DNA of 64,000 nucleotides, from NCBI RefSeq assembly GCF_900607235.1, contig NZ_LR027851.1, positions 434,001 through 498,000 of the forward strand. Reading direction: 5' to 3'. This DNA comes from Olivibacter jilunii (GTDB lineage: Bacteria > Bacteroidota > Bacteroidia > Sphingobacteriales > Sphingobacteriaceae). The notes beneath the pieces were generated by a model, which made no database searches, was not told where the DNA came from, and worked only from the letters and a program-made list of their open reading frames with translations. Below, one piece after another: positions 16,487 through 25,280 of the stretch. Every line of letters starts with the position of its first letter. The stretch's first letter is position 1. The translations under genes were made by a program, and so were the position numbers.

Positions 16487-17758
16487 ATGAAAGCAGATGT
16501 TGTTTTAGGTCTTCAGTGGGGAGACGAAGGTAAAGGTAAAATCGTTGATGTTCTGTGTGACCGGTATCAAGCGGTGGCCCGATATCACGGTGGATCAAAT
16601 GCCGGACATACCCTGGAATTTAATGGACAGAAGGTGGTGCTTAGCGTTCTACCGTCCGGAATTTTTAACCGAAAAATTCGTAATGTAATTGGCAGCGGTG
16701 TTGTATTGGATGTGGCTGCACTACGGCGTGAGCTGAATGCACTCGAGTCCTTGGGGCACCGGGTCATCGATTGGCAGAATCTGCTTATTTCGAAAAAGGC
16801 ACATTTGGTTTTGCCGACACATTGCCTCCTGGATCGCTTTGCAGAGGAGCGCTTAGGAGAACGGAAAATTGGATCCACTCAGAAAGGGATTGCTCCAGCC
16901 TATGCGGACAAAATTCTTCGCAAAGGTATTCGTGTTGGTGATCTCTTGCAACCCGACTTTGCGCTACGCTGTCGAAAATTGATGGAGGACCATGCTAAAC
17001 AACTGCAGGTATTGTTTTCAGAAGAAATTGACCTGGAAACACTTTATCAAAAGTTTATGGAAAACATCAATATTTTACGCCAGTTCACCCTTATCGATAC
17101 CGAACCCGTACTCCAGGAAATTTTAAATAGCGGAGGCCGGATATTAGCGGAAGGAGCTCAGGCGACTCTACTGGATTTAGATCATGGCTCTTACCCTTTC
17201 GTGACTTCCTCTAGTACGCTTTCCGGGGGTGCCTGTGTGGGCTTGGGAATCGCTCCGCAGCGAATAGGAGAGGTATACGGGGTCTTTAAAGCGTATTGCA
17301 CTCGTGTTGGAAATGGGCCCTTTCCAACCGAAATAAAAAATGGAGACACCAAAAAATTAAGGGAATTAGGTAATGAATTCGGTGCTGTAACCAAAAGGCC
17401 GCGAAGAACGGGGTGGTTGGATCTCCCTGCCTTGAAATATGCGATTATGCTGAACGGTGTTACTAAATTGATCATTACCAAGGTGGATGTTCTCAGCGCT
17501 ATGGAAACTGTTCAGGTCTGTACACATTATTTGGTAGATGGCAAACGAATGGATCTCGTGTCAACCTGGGTGGACAGTGATAAGGCGACACCTGTTTTTA
17601 AAGAATTTAAAAGTTGGGGCAATGTAAACGGGATCCGTGAAAAATCACAATTGCCGGTGACCTTAATAGACTATGTTACATTTTTGGAGAAAGAGCTCGG
17701 GATACCAATTGTCTATATCTCCGTTGGTCCGGATAGAACGCAGATGGTCGAAAGATAA
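16487..17758 (+). CDS. purA: Adenylosuccinate synthetase (divergent copy)
   Basis: A 423-residue GTP-dependent ligase joining IMP and aspartate on the way to AMP. The P-loop GDEGKGK (12-18) and catalytic D13 and H41 (NAGHT) are present, as are the GST-K-G IMP loop, EGAQATLLDLDHG, RVGNGPFPTE and TKVDVLS. Departures from the usual family text are visible: VARYHGGSNAG where VARFQGGPNAG is common, S243 in VTSSS where Asn is usual, and K303 in VTKRPRRTGW where TGRPRR is usual. These hint at a second, specialised copy rather than the housekeeping enzyme, but I cannot see whether another purA exists. It is downstream of the Crp/Fnr-type gene and shares its operator. Confidence 0.88.
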   Translation: MKADVVLGLQWGDEGKGKIVDVLCDRYQAVARYHGGSNAGHTLEFNGQKVVLSVLPSGIFNRKIRNVIGSGVVLDVAALRRELNALESLGHRVIDWQNLLISKKAHLVLPTHCLLDRFAEERLGERKIGSTQKGIAPAYADKILRKGIRVGDLLQPDFALRCRKLMEDHAKQLQVLFSEEIDLETLYQKFMENINILRQFTLIDTEPVLQEILNSGGRILAEGAQATLLDLDHGSYPFVTSSSTLSGGACVGLGIAPQRIGEVYGVFKAYCTRVGNGPFPTEIKNGDTKKLRELGNEFGAVTKRPRRTGWLDLPALKYAIMLNGVTKLIITKVDVLSAMETVQVCTHYLVDGKRMDLVSTWVDSDKATPVFKEFKSWGNVNGIREKSQLPVTLIDYVTFLEKELGIPIVYISVGPDRTQMVER

Positions 17759-17840
17759 AAGTACGATTTCTTCATTTTCGAATTTCGTATATTAGCCTCG
17801 CACGTGTTAAACGGGCTTTCAAGAATTCAAAACACGATCG

Positions 17841-18881
17841 ATGCGATATATCCTATTCATAGTAATGTCTCTTTATTTTCAAACTACTTTCGCGCAAAGC
17901 CTTTTAAAGGGAGCGTTGGATGGAGCGAGACCGGGGAAAGAAAACCTCAGTTTACGAGTTGATAACCATAAGGATAGCTTGCTTGCTTTGCCTATATCGG
18001 TAATGAGAGGAGCAAAATCCGGACCAATCTTCACAATCGTTGCTGGTATACATGGCTTTGAATATCCGCCTATTATTGCTGTTCAGGAGCTGATGAAGGA
18101 AATAGATACAAAGCAATTGACAGGCACCCTTATCATTATTCCGGTTGCGAACACTGCTTCTTTCTACCGTAGATCACCCTTTGTCAATCCGATAGATCAT
18201 AAGAATCTTAATAAATCCTTCCCGGGTAAATACGATGGCACCGCTACGGAGCGTTTAGCGCATCTAATTAGTCAGCAGGTTATCCCCAACAGTGATGTTT
18301 TTCTCGATATTCACGGCGGTGATGCAAATGAAGACTTGTTACCTTTTGTTTGTTATTATGACCGTCGGGATAAAGCAGAACAAACGAGGGTGGCAAAGCG
18401 ATTAGCAGAAGCAAGCGACTTCGAGCATATCGTATCATATCCATACACTATTAGCGACGATGAAGCGGCACTTTATGCATTTAAACAAGCTGTTCAAGAT
18501 GGAAGAATCGCATTGAGTATCGAATGTGGCAAACTGGGAACGGTACAGGTCAGTGCGGTAAAGAAGATAAAGCAAGCCGTATACAATTGTTTAAAAGAAA
18601 TGGACATGTACACGGATGCAACAAAATCAGACCTTACCCGGACCAAGGTGCACTATAACCGGCAAGAATATATCAGCTCACATGGCCAAGGCATTTTCTA
18701 TAGCACCTTGCTTGCGGGGGATCGGGTTACCAAGGGACAACAGCTGGGATATATCACGGATGTTTTCGGAAATAAATTGCAGGATGTTATTGCAGAGGTG
18801 CCGGGTGTTATTCTATATAAAGTAGGAACGCCCCCGGTTAATAAGGGTGAAACACTTTTCTGTATCGCATATTCCGAGTAA
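17841..18881 (+). CDS. Secreted AstE/aspartoacylase-family deacylase
   Basis: A 346-residue protein with a signal peptide (MRYILFIVMSLYFQTTFAQ). It has M14-like zinc-carboxypeptidase chemistry of the succinylglutamate desuccinylase/aspartoacylase group: zinc ligands H71 and E74 (GIHGFE), H158 (FLDIHGGD) and a catalytic Glu in SIECGK (E228). The C-terminal 80 residues form the beta-domain with YSTLLAGDRVTKGQQLGYIT. The substrate is probably an N-acyl amino acid or small amide in the periplasm. It follows purA by 82 bp and could be co-transcribed. Confidence 0.82.
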   Translation: MRYILFIVMSLYFQTTFAQSLLKGALDGARPGKENLSLRVDNHKDSLLALPISVMRGAKSGPIFTIVAGIHGFEYPPIIAVQELMKEIDTKQLTGTLIIIPVANTASFYRRSPFVNPIDHKNLNKSFPGKYDGTATERLAHLISQQVIPNSDVFLDIHGGDANEDLLPFVCYYDRRDKAEQTRVAKRLAEASDFEHIVSYPYTISDDEAALYAFKQAVQDGRIALSIECGKLGTVQVSAVKKIKQAVYNCLKEMDMYTDATKSDLTRTKVHYNRQEYISSHGQGIFYSTLLAGDRVTKGQQLGYITDVFGNKLQDVIAEVPGVILYKVGTPPVNKGETLFCIAYSE

Positions 18882-19167
18882 CGGAAATGCTGATTACGAC
18901 CAACTTATAATTTGTTTATAAGATTTCCTGTGTACGGAGGTTCAGCTGCCAAAATTACGGCGTCCTATGGATAACGGGTTGCCCATGGGAGGCACAGTTA
19001 AAGGCTTTACTATATAGTGCGACTAGGTTGTCCGCCTGAAAAAAAACATATCTATTTGGTGGATTTTTATTAGTTTAGCAAAAAGGTTCGTAGGGTCCTG
19101 AGGTTTAGTGATGTAAAAAGCCGATAAAATGATATGCAAAGACGTCCACTGAAGAAAGGAGCGATGA

Positions 19168-20601
19168 ATGCCTAATACTGATTATGATGCAGTAGTAGTT
19201 GGCTCAGGCCCTAACGGTTTAGCCGCCGCTATTTTATTGCAACAACAAGGCTTAAATGTGTTGATTATTGAAGGCAAGGACGTTATCGGAGGTGGTATGC
19301 GTAGTGCAGAATCAACATTGCCCGGTTTCATACATGACATTTGTTCGGCAGTGCATCCCATGGCAGCGGCCTCTCCATTTCTTGGTAGCTTGCCTTTGGC
19401 GGATTATGGTTTGCGTTATATAGATCCCAAGGTATTAGCGGCCCATCCACTTGACGGGGGAACGGCTGCGGCCTTATACAAGGATATTGGACAAACTGCG
19501 GAGACTTTAGGTATAGACCGAGCATATTATTCGGACTTGATTGAACCGCTGGTAACTTCGTGGCCGGATATTGTAAATGATTTATTAGGGCCGTTCGGTT
19601 TTCCTAAACACCCATGGAAATACTTAGGGTTTGGTTTAAAGGCGGGACTTCCAGCTACCTTGTTTTCAAAACGCTTTAAAGGGAAAGAGTTAAAAGCTTT
19701 ATTTGCAGGTATGGCTGCGCACAGCCTCTTAAATCTTGACCAACTCACTACGTCTGCAATTGCCTTGGTACTTACAATGGCAGGCCATCGCAGCGGTTGG
19801 CCAATTGTAGAGGGAGGAAGCCAGCAGTTGGCGCAAAGCATGGCAGCTTATTTTTGCGCATTGGGCGGTAAGATTGAAACAGGTATTTGGATTCGGTCGC
19901 TTGCACAATTACCCAAAGCACGTGCTGTTTTTTTTGATATATCGCCCAAACAGCTACTAGCTATTGCAGGGCACCGTTTTACCTCTTTGTATCGCAAGCA
20001 ACTAAGTCGTTACCGTTATGGTGCAGGTCTCTTCAAGATCGATTGGGCCTTGAGTGAACCTGTTCCGTTTATCGCGGAATCGTGTAGGCAGGCAGGAACT
20101 ATACATATCGGTAACACTTTTGAAGAAATTGCATTTTCAGAGAAACTGGTGGCTCAAGGTAGACATCCCGAAAAACCTTTTGTGCTGTTTGCACAGCAGA
20201 GCTTGTTCGACGCTTCACGTGCGCCAAAGGGAAAGCAGGTAGGGTGGGGGTATTGTCATGTGCCTAATGGTTCGACAAAAGATATGACGGAGCAGATAGA
20301 AAATCAGGTAGAACGGTACGCTCCTGGATTTCGTGACCTTATCTTGGCCCGTCATATTACCAATACGGAAGACCTTGAAAATTATAATCCAAACTATATA
20401 GGTGGAGATGTAAATGGTGGTGCGTTGGATTTGAGGCAACTTTTTACACGCCCTGCACTCCGTTTTTCACCTTATCGTACTTCTGCCAAAGGACTTTATA
20501 TCTGTTCTGCTTCAACACCGCCTGGAGGAGGAGTGCATGGAATGGGCGGTTTCCATGCGGCTAAACAAGCACTGAAGGATATTTTCAACATAACGATTTA
20601 G
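19168..20601 (+). CDS. PYROXD2-like FAD oxidoreductase
   Basis: A 477-residue flavoprotein of the phytoene dehydrogenase-related group (COG1233). The N-terminal Rossmann motif is VVVGSGPNGLAAAILLQQQG with an acidic end (IIEG) and IGGGMRS. The next block, HDICSAVHPMAAASPF, is typical of PYROXD2-like proteins rather than CrtI. The C-terminal FAD motif is CSASTPPGGGVHGMGGFHAA. It stands alone, over 30 kb from the carotenoid genes, so a carotenoid role is not supported. A good Shine-Dalgarno (AAAGGAG, 19157-19163) precedes the ATG, unusual in this window. Confidence 0.82.
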   Translation: MPNTDYDAVVVGSGPNGLAAAILLQQQGLNVLIIEGKDVIGGGMRSAESTLPGFIHDICSAVHPMAAASPFLGSLPLADYGLRYIDPKVLAAHPLDGGTAAALYKDIGQTAETLGIDRAYYSDLIEPLVTSWPDIVNDLLGPFGFPKHPWKYLGFGLKAGLPATLFSKRFKGKELKALFAGMAAHSLLNLDQLTTSAIALVLTMAGHRSGWPIVEGGSQQLAQSMAAYFCALGGKIETGIWIRSLAQLPKARAVFFDISPKQLLAIAGHRFTSLYRKQLSRYRYGAGLFKIDWALSEPVPFIAESCRQAGTIHIGNTFEEIAFSEKLVAQGRHPEKPFVLFAQQSLFDASRAPKGKQVGWGYCHVPNGSTKDMTEQIENQVERYAPGFRDLILARHITNTEDLENYNPNYIGGDVNGGALDLRQLFTRPALRFSPYRTSAKGLYICSASTPPGGGVHGMGGFHAAKQALKDIFNITI

Positions 20602-20681
20602 TCCACAAGTGAAAGATAGAACTGTTTTTGTAAAAAAAGTATATAAAAAAGGTAGATATTATATTCTTTTCAATTTTTTTG

Positions 20682-20689
20682 TAACTTTG
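20682..20689 (+). promoter_or_regulatory. Putative -7 element upstream of SusC operon
   Basis: TAACTTTG is an exact TAnnTTTG match 178 bases before the SusC ATG. No -33 TTTG lies at the usual distance. An alternative promoter, TTG (20826-20828) plus TAACTTAA (20850-20857), lies directly after the FNR-like box. Confidence 0.35.
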
Positions 20690-20811
20690 GCTCGAAGATG
20701 CGCATCTTGATTTTAAATTAGAACGATTATGAAGATAAAGAATTTACATGCTTTCGTTTTTCGATGTTGATTTGGAGACCAAAATATAAATAAACTATAG
20801 GATTTTAATCA

Positions 20812-20825
20812 TTGATCATGATCAA
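20812..20825. promoter_or_regulatory. Perfect FNR-type box before SusC/SoxC operon
   Basis: TTGATCATGATCAA fits TTGAT-N4-ATCAA exactly and sits within a 16-bp perfect palindrome (20811-20826), 42 bases before the SusC start. As at the Crp-type gene, the palindrome is followed at once by TTGG. A Crp/Fnr-family protein is the expected ligand; which one is unknown. Confidence 0.5.
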
Positions 20826-20867
20826 TTGGCGTTGCGTGATCAAGCTTTGTAACTTAACCCATTTTTT

Positions 20868-23800
20868 ATGCAAACTCAAAAGAGGAGGGCACAATCCGTG
20901 CCATCTCTCCTTTCATTACTTTTTATCATCTTTTTTACGGAACAGTTAGTTGCCCAGCAAACTAAACCGCTTGTCAATTCTACACTTCAGGGGCAAGTGC
21001 TCGATTCAATAACAAAAGAACCATTACCGGGTGCTTTGGTACACATAGAAGGCACTACGCATAGTGTATCCACGGACGAGGAAGGAAAATTTGGCTTTGT
21101 TACGGGACAAATATTTCCTTATACACTTGAAATCTCTTATATCGGTTATGAAAAGAAAAAAATAATCGCATCAGAAGCGAAGATTGAAATTTTGCTCAAG
21201 CCAGGGTTCAATCAGTTAAACGATGTAGTGGTAGTAGGTTATACTACACAACAGCGGAAAAACTTAATCGGTTCGGTTACGAAAGTGAATCCTGCTGAGA
21301 GTAAGGATATTCCGGCAGGTGGTTTTGATGCGCAATTGCAGGGTAAAGTATCGGGTGTTCAAATTTCTAGCAACACAGGTGTACCTGGGGAAGCTGTAAA
21401 TATACGTTTACGGGGGGCAACCTCCATCAATGCCAGCAATGATCCCTTATATGTTATCGACGGGGTATTTTTAAATACCAACAGTTTACAAACTGTTAAT
21501 ACAGGAGGTAAGGCAACATCTCCTATAGCCGATATCAATCCGGCAGATATAGAAAGTATTGAGGTTTTAAAAGATGCAGAAGCAACGGCGCTCTATGGTT
21601 CCCGTGGTGCAAATGGCGTTATTATTATTACAACCAAACGAGGTAATTTTAATCAGAAGCCAAAGGTGGCACTCAATCTTTCACAGGGAATAGCAAAGGC
21701 AGCGAAACTTTGGGAGCTAACAACCGGGCCTGAGCATGCTACGCTGGTAAATGAATACTATCGAAATATTGGTCAACCGGAGCCCTTTCGTCCGGTAACG
21801 GAAGTGATAAATGGTATTGCAGGCATAGGTTTGCCGGAAGAGCAGCAAACCTATGATCGCCTTGGTGAGGCATTTCGTACGGCAGCATTAACCAATGTCG
21901 ATCTGTCAATCAGTGGGGGCGCTATCGGGACCCGTTATTATATTGGTGGGGGATACAATCGACAGGAATCCACTCTCAAACCCATCAGTTTTGACCGGCT
22001 TAGCTTTAAGGTGAACCTCGATCAAAAAATCAGTGATCGTGTCCAGATAGGAACCAGTAATACCATCGGCCGAACCGGAAGAAATCAAGCTCGTGCAGGT
22101 GATGGCCCTCAGGGCGGTTTATTACAGGCAGCCTTACATACTCCTACTTACCTTTCCCCTTATAATGATCAGGGGGTGCTGGTTGGCAGAGCTGGATTTG
22201 ACAACCTGACGCTATTATTGGAAAATTATGATGTACACAGCACCAGTTTGCGTTATATCGGAAATTTGTATGCAGATATTCAGCTGTCGTCCGACTTAAA
22301 ATTCCGTTCAACTTTCAGCTTGGATTATAACAATTACGATGAAAGCGAATATTGGAACAACTTACTTATTGCAGGTAGTCCGAACGGTTTAGCCACCTCG
22401 GCTATCGGACAGTCTACCACGTGGATCAATGAACAAACCATAACCTATCGAAAAAAAGTCAATCAAAGGCATGATTTCGGTATATTGGTAGGTAATACTT
22501 TACAAGGTTCAACCCTTAAGCGCACATCGGCAACAGGCAGGGGGTTTGCCAGTAACGACTTTAAATTGATCTCTTCAGCTGCAACCACTACAAGCAGTCA
22601 AGATTGGGAGAAATACAACCTGGCTTCTTTTTTTGGTCGAATCGATTATGCTTTTGACGATAAATATTTGATCGATTTTTCTCTGCGTGCCGACGGCTCT
22701 TCGCGTTTCGGGTCTGCTGACCTGTGGGGCTATTTTCCTGCGGTAGGTGCAGCCTGGCGTATCAAACGTGAGAATTTCTTAAAGAACCTCGCTTATTTAG
22801 ATGACCTCAAAATTCGTGCAAGTTATGGTAGCACCGGAAATCAGAACGGTATCGGTGCTTTTGCAGCGCGCAGACTTTGGTCGGGCATCGGCTCTTCTTA
22901 TCAAGGGATTCCAGGGATCGCACCTGAGCAATTAGCAAACAGCGAGCTCCGCTGGGAACGGACCGACCAATTGAATATTGGACTGGATGCAACCTTGTTC
23001 AAACAGGCACTGGACATCTCGTTCAATTGGTATCGTAAATATACGAAAGATGGTTTACTTCCGGTTACGCTAGCAGCCACAACCGGTTATGACAGTTATA
23101 CGAGTAACGCTGCGGAAATCAGTAACAAGGGACTGGAGCTGGCATTGGTCAGTCGGAATATCCGAAAAACGGATTTCTCCTGGCAAAGTTCCTTTAATAT
23201 TGCGCGAAACGTAAATAAAATAGAAAAGCTGGAGAATCCCTTAAACTACGGTAGCCGTGATCTCATCCTTTTTCAAGAAGGGCACCCACTATATTCCTTT
23301 TGGGTTTATAATCAATTATATGTAGATCCGCAAACAGGGGATGTGGTTTATGAGGACGTAAATGAAGATGGTAGGATTACAGTAGCTGATCGGAAAATTA
23401 TGGGCAGTATTTGGCCGGATTTTTATGGCGGCCTAACCAACAATTTCACCTTTAAAGGTTTCGACGCAAATATCTTCTTCGTATTCTCTTACGGCAATGA
23501 GATCTATAACCATAATCGATTTTTCGGGGAAGCGGGGGGCGCGCGTGACGCAGCTCGGGTCATCTTTGCCTCCAACTTAGACAGATGGCAGCAGCCCGGT
23601 GATATAACGGATGTGCCCCGATCGGATGGTGTAAATGTGAATAACTACAAAGATGGTGGCAGCAGGTGGTTGGAAGATGGTTCATACCTACGTTTGCGGT
23701 CGCTTACTATCGGTTATACCTTGCCGAAGCATGTAACAGATCGCTGGCATTTGGATCGTTTACGCTTCTATTTGCAAGGGAATAATTTGTTTACCTGGAC

Positions 23801-23921
23801 TAAGTACAGCGGTTTGGATCCGGAAGCTGCTGCTAGCAGCGATCCAAATGAGCAGGGTATTGACTTGGGAACACCTCCGCAACCAAGGAGCTTTCAACTG
23901 GGGATTAATTTAGCGCTTTAA
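20868..23921 (+). CDS. SusC/RagA-type TonB-dependent transporter
   Basis: A 1017-residue outer-membrane transporter. After the signal peptide (ending QLVAQQ) come a carboxypeptidase-regulatory-like domain (about 40-120, LQGQVLDSITKEPLPGALVH), the TonB-box-like VVVVGYTTQQR and a plug (about 130-250, LYVIDGVFLN, IESIEVLKDAEATALYGSRG, NGVIIITTKRG). The large barrel ends PRSFQLGINLAL. There is no STN domain and no sigma/FecR pair, so it is not anti-sigma regulated. It heads an operon with SusD, DoxX-like proteins, a cytochrome and a SoxC-like enzyme, which points to a small sulfur-containing or sulfated substrate rather than a plain glycan. No glycoside hydrolase is in the operon. Confidence 0.93.
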   Translation: MQTQKRRAQSVPSLLSLLFIIFFTEQLVAQQTKPLVNSTLQGQVLDSITKEPLPGALVHIEGTTHSVSTDEEGKFGFVTGQIFPYTLEISYIGYEKKKIIASEAKIEILLKPGFNQLNDVVVVGYTTQQRKNLIGSVTKVNPAESKDIPAGGFDAQLQGKVSGVQISSNTGVPGEAVNIRLRGATSINASNDPLYVIDGVFLNTNSLQTVNTGGKATSPIADINPADIESIEVLKDAEATALYGSRGANGVIIITTKRGNFNQKPKVALNLSQGIAKAAKLWELTTGPEHATLVNEYYRNIGQPEPFRPVTEVINGIAGIGLPEEQQTYDRLGEAFRTAALTNVDLSISGGAIGTRYYIGGGYNRQESTLKPISFDRLSFKVNLDQKISDRVQIGTSNTIGRTGRNQARAGDGPQGGLLQAALHTPTYLSPYNDQGVLVGRAGFDNLTLLLENYDVHSTSLRYIGNLYADIQLSSDLKFRSTFSLDYNNYDESEYWNNLLIAGSPNGLATSAIGQSTTWINEQTITYRKKVNQRHDFGILVGNTLQGSTLKRTSATGRGFASNDFKLISSAATTTSSQDWEKYNLASFFGRIDYAFDDKYLIDFSLRADGSSRFGSADLWGYFPAVGAAWRIKRENFLKNLAYLDDLKIRASYGSTGNQNGIGAFAARRLWSGIGSSYQGIPGIAPEQLANSELRWERTDQLNIGLDATLFKQALDISFNWYRKYTKDGLLPVTLAATTGYDSYTSNAAEISNKGLELALVSRNIRKTDFSWQSSFNIARNVNKIEKLENPLNYGSRDLILFQEGHPLYSFWVYNQLYVDPQTGDVVYEDVNEDGRITVADRKIMGSIWPDFYGGLTNNFTFKGFDANIFFVFSYGNEIYNHNRFFGEAGGARDAARVIFASNLDRWQQPGDITDVPRSDGVNVNNYKDGGSRWLEDGSYLRLRSLTIGYTLPKHVTDRWHLDRLRFYLQGNNLFTWTKYSGLDPEAAASSDPNEQGIDLGTPPQPRSFQLGINLAL

Positions 23922-25267
23922 TGGATTTTTTCATGACGACATTAAAAAATACAACTTTTGTTGCCTTTATCATGGCTATGGTTTCCTGCAGTAAATTTTT
24001 AGATGTTGAACCAAAGGCTTCTATTTCAGGCGAAAATATTATTGTAGACGAAACTTCTGCAAATGCCGCTTTGAATGGTGTGTATAGTGCATTGCGAACT
24101 TATTACAGTGTCGACTTCCAGTCAATTGCTTATCTATCCGGAGATAATATTCAGTGGACAGGTTCGCAATCGCAGGTGCAGGAATTTATAAACCATCAAG
24201 TGAATGCAGAGAACGCAACAATCACGAATACCTGGAAGGAAATTTATGTAGCCGTCAACAGAGCAAATCAAGTAATTAAAAACGTAAATGAGTTGGCAGC
24301 CAACGTTATCAGTGAAGATGTACGAAAGCGAATTGCCGGCGAAGCTTACTTTATTCGGGCGCTTGCCTATTTCGACTTGGCTCGTACTTGGGGTGGTGTT
24401 CCATTGATTACTGAACCTACGGCCGGTCCTACCGACAACGTGGGTATTGCACGTAGTTCAATAGAGGAGACTTATAATCTGGTTCTGGCTGATCTGAATC
24501 GAGCAGAGGAATTACTGCAGGAGACTACCAACCGATTCCAGGCTACAAAGAAAACGGTACGGGCCTTGAAAGCTCGTTATTTTCTTTATCGGGAAAATTG
24601 GCAACAGGCAGCAGACTATGCTAGCCTCTTAATCGACGATCAAGCTAATTATAGCTTATTAAATCCCTATTATTCCTTTTTTGCGGACGGAGTGACTGGA
24701 ACCCGTGAGTCGGTCTTTGAAATTTTTTACAATGCCAATGAGGTGAATCCCCATCGTGGGCAATGGCAGCCACAACAAAATGGAGGGACACGTCAATGGG
24801 CGCCGAATAACACGTTCGTGAATTTAGTGAACGATCCAACAATAGGTGGTTCGCGCAGTGCGCTTGTGGCGAAAGACAATCAGAACAGATGGTATGGTAA
24901 TCTTTATTACCGTAGCCCTGCCACCGATCCCACCTATGTCATTAGGATAGCTGAATTGTACTTAATCCGCGCGGAAGCTAATGCACAGCTCGGAAAACTG
25001 GAAGAAGCAGTTCGTGATTTAAATGCAATACGGAACCGTGCCGGTGTACCGCAAACGGCTGTGGGTACGCAAAATGAGCTTTTACTGGCTATTGAAAATG
25101 AGCGACGGTTAGAGTTTGGTTTGGAAGCCCATAGATGGTTTGATTTGGTACGAACAGGTAGGGCACAGACCGTGCTTAATATCAGTGATACTAATCGTTT
25201 ATTGATGCCCTTGCCAGCCGAACAGATTTTAGTAGACAGCGCGCTAGAACAAAATCCGGGATATTAA
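23921..25267 (+). CDS. SusD/RagB-type surface lipoprotein
   Basis: A 448-residue partner of the preceding SusC. The start overlaps the SusC stop (TAATG); an in-frame ATG four codons on (23933) gives a shorter signal ending in the lipobox VSCSKF. TPR-like SusD segments include AYFIRALAYFDLARTWGGVPLI and a C-terminal RIAELYLIRAEANAQLG with NERRLEFGLEAHRWFDLVRTG. It should form the lid of the SusC channel and select substrate. Confidence 0.93.
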   Translation: MDFFMTTLKNTTFVAFIMAMVSCSKFLDVEPKASISGENIIVDETSANAALNGVYSALRTYYSVDFQSIAYLSGDNIQWTGSQSQVQEFINHQVNAENATITNTWKEIYVAVNRANQVIKNVNELAANVISEDVRKRIAGEAYFIRALAYFDLARTWGGVPLITEPTAGPTDNVGIARSSIEETYNLVLADLNRAEELLQETTNRFQATKKTVRALKARYFLYRENWQQAADYASLLIDDQANYSLLNPYYSFFADGVTGTRESVFEIFYNANEVNPHRGQWQPQQNGGTRQWAPNNTFVNLVNDPTIGGSRSALVAKDNQNRWYGNLYYRSPATDPTYVIRIAELYLIRAEANAQLGKLEEAVRDLNAIRNRAGVPQTAVGTQNELLLAIENERRLEFGLEAHRWFDLVRTGRAQTVLNISDTNRLLMPLPAEQILVDSALEQNPGY

Positions 25268-25280
25268 AATAAGATATAGT

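Noticed and set aside
19168-20601. Carotenoid desaturase or isomerase
   Set aside because: The FAD protein has PYROXD2-type blocks, not the CrtI C-terminal signature, and is remote from the crt cluster.
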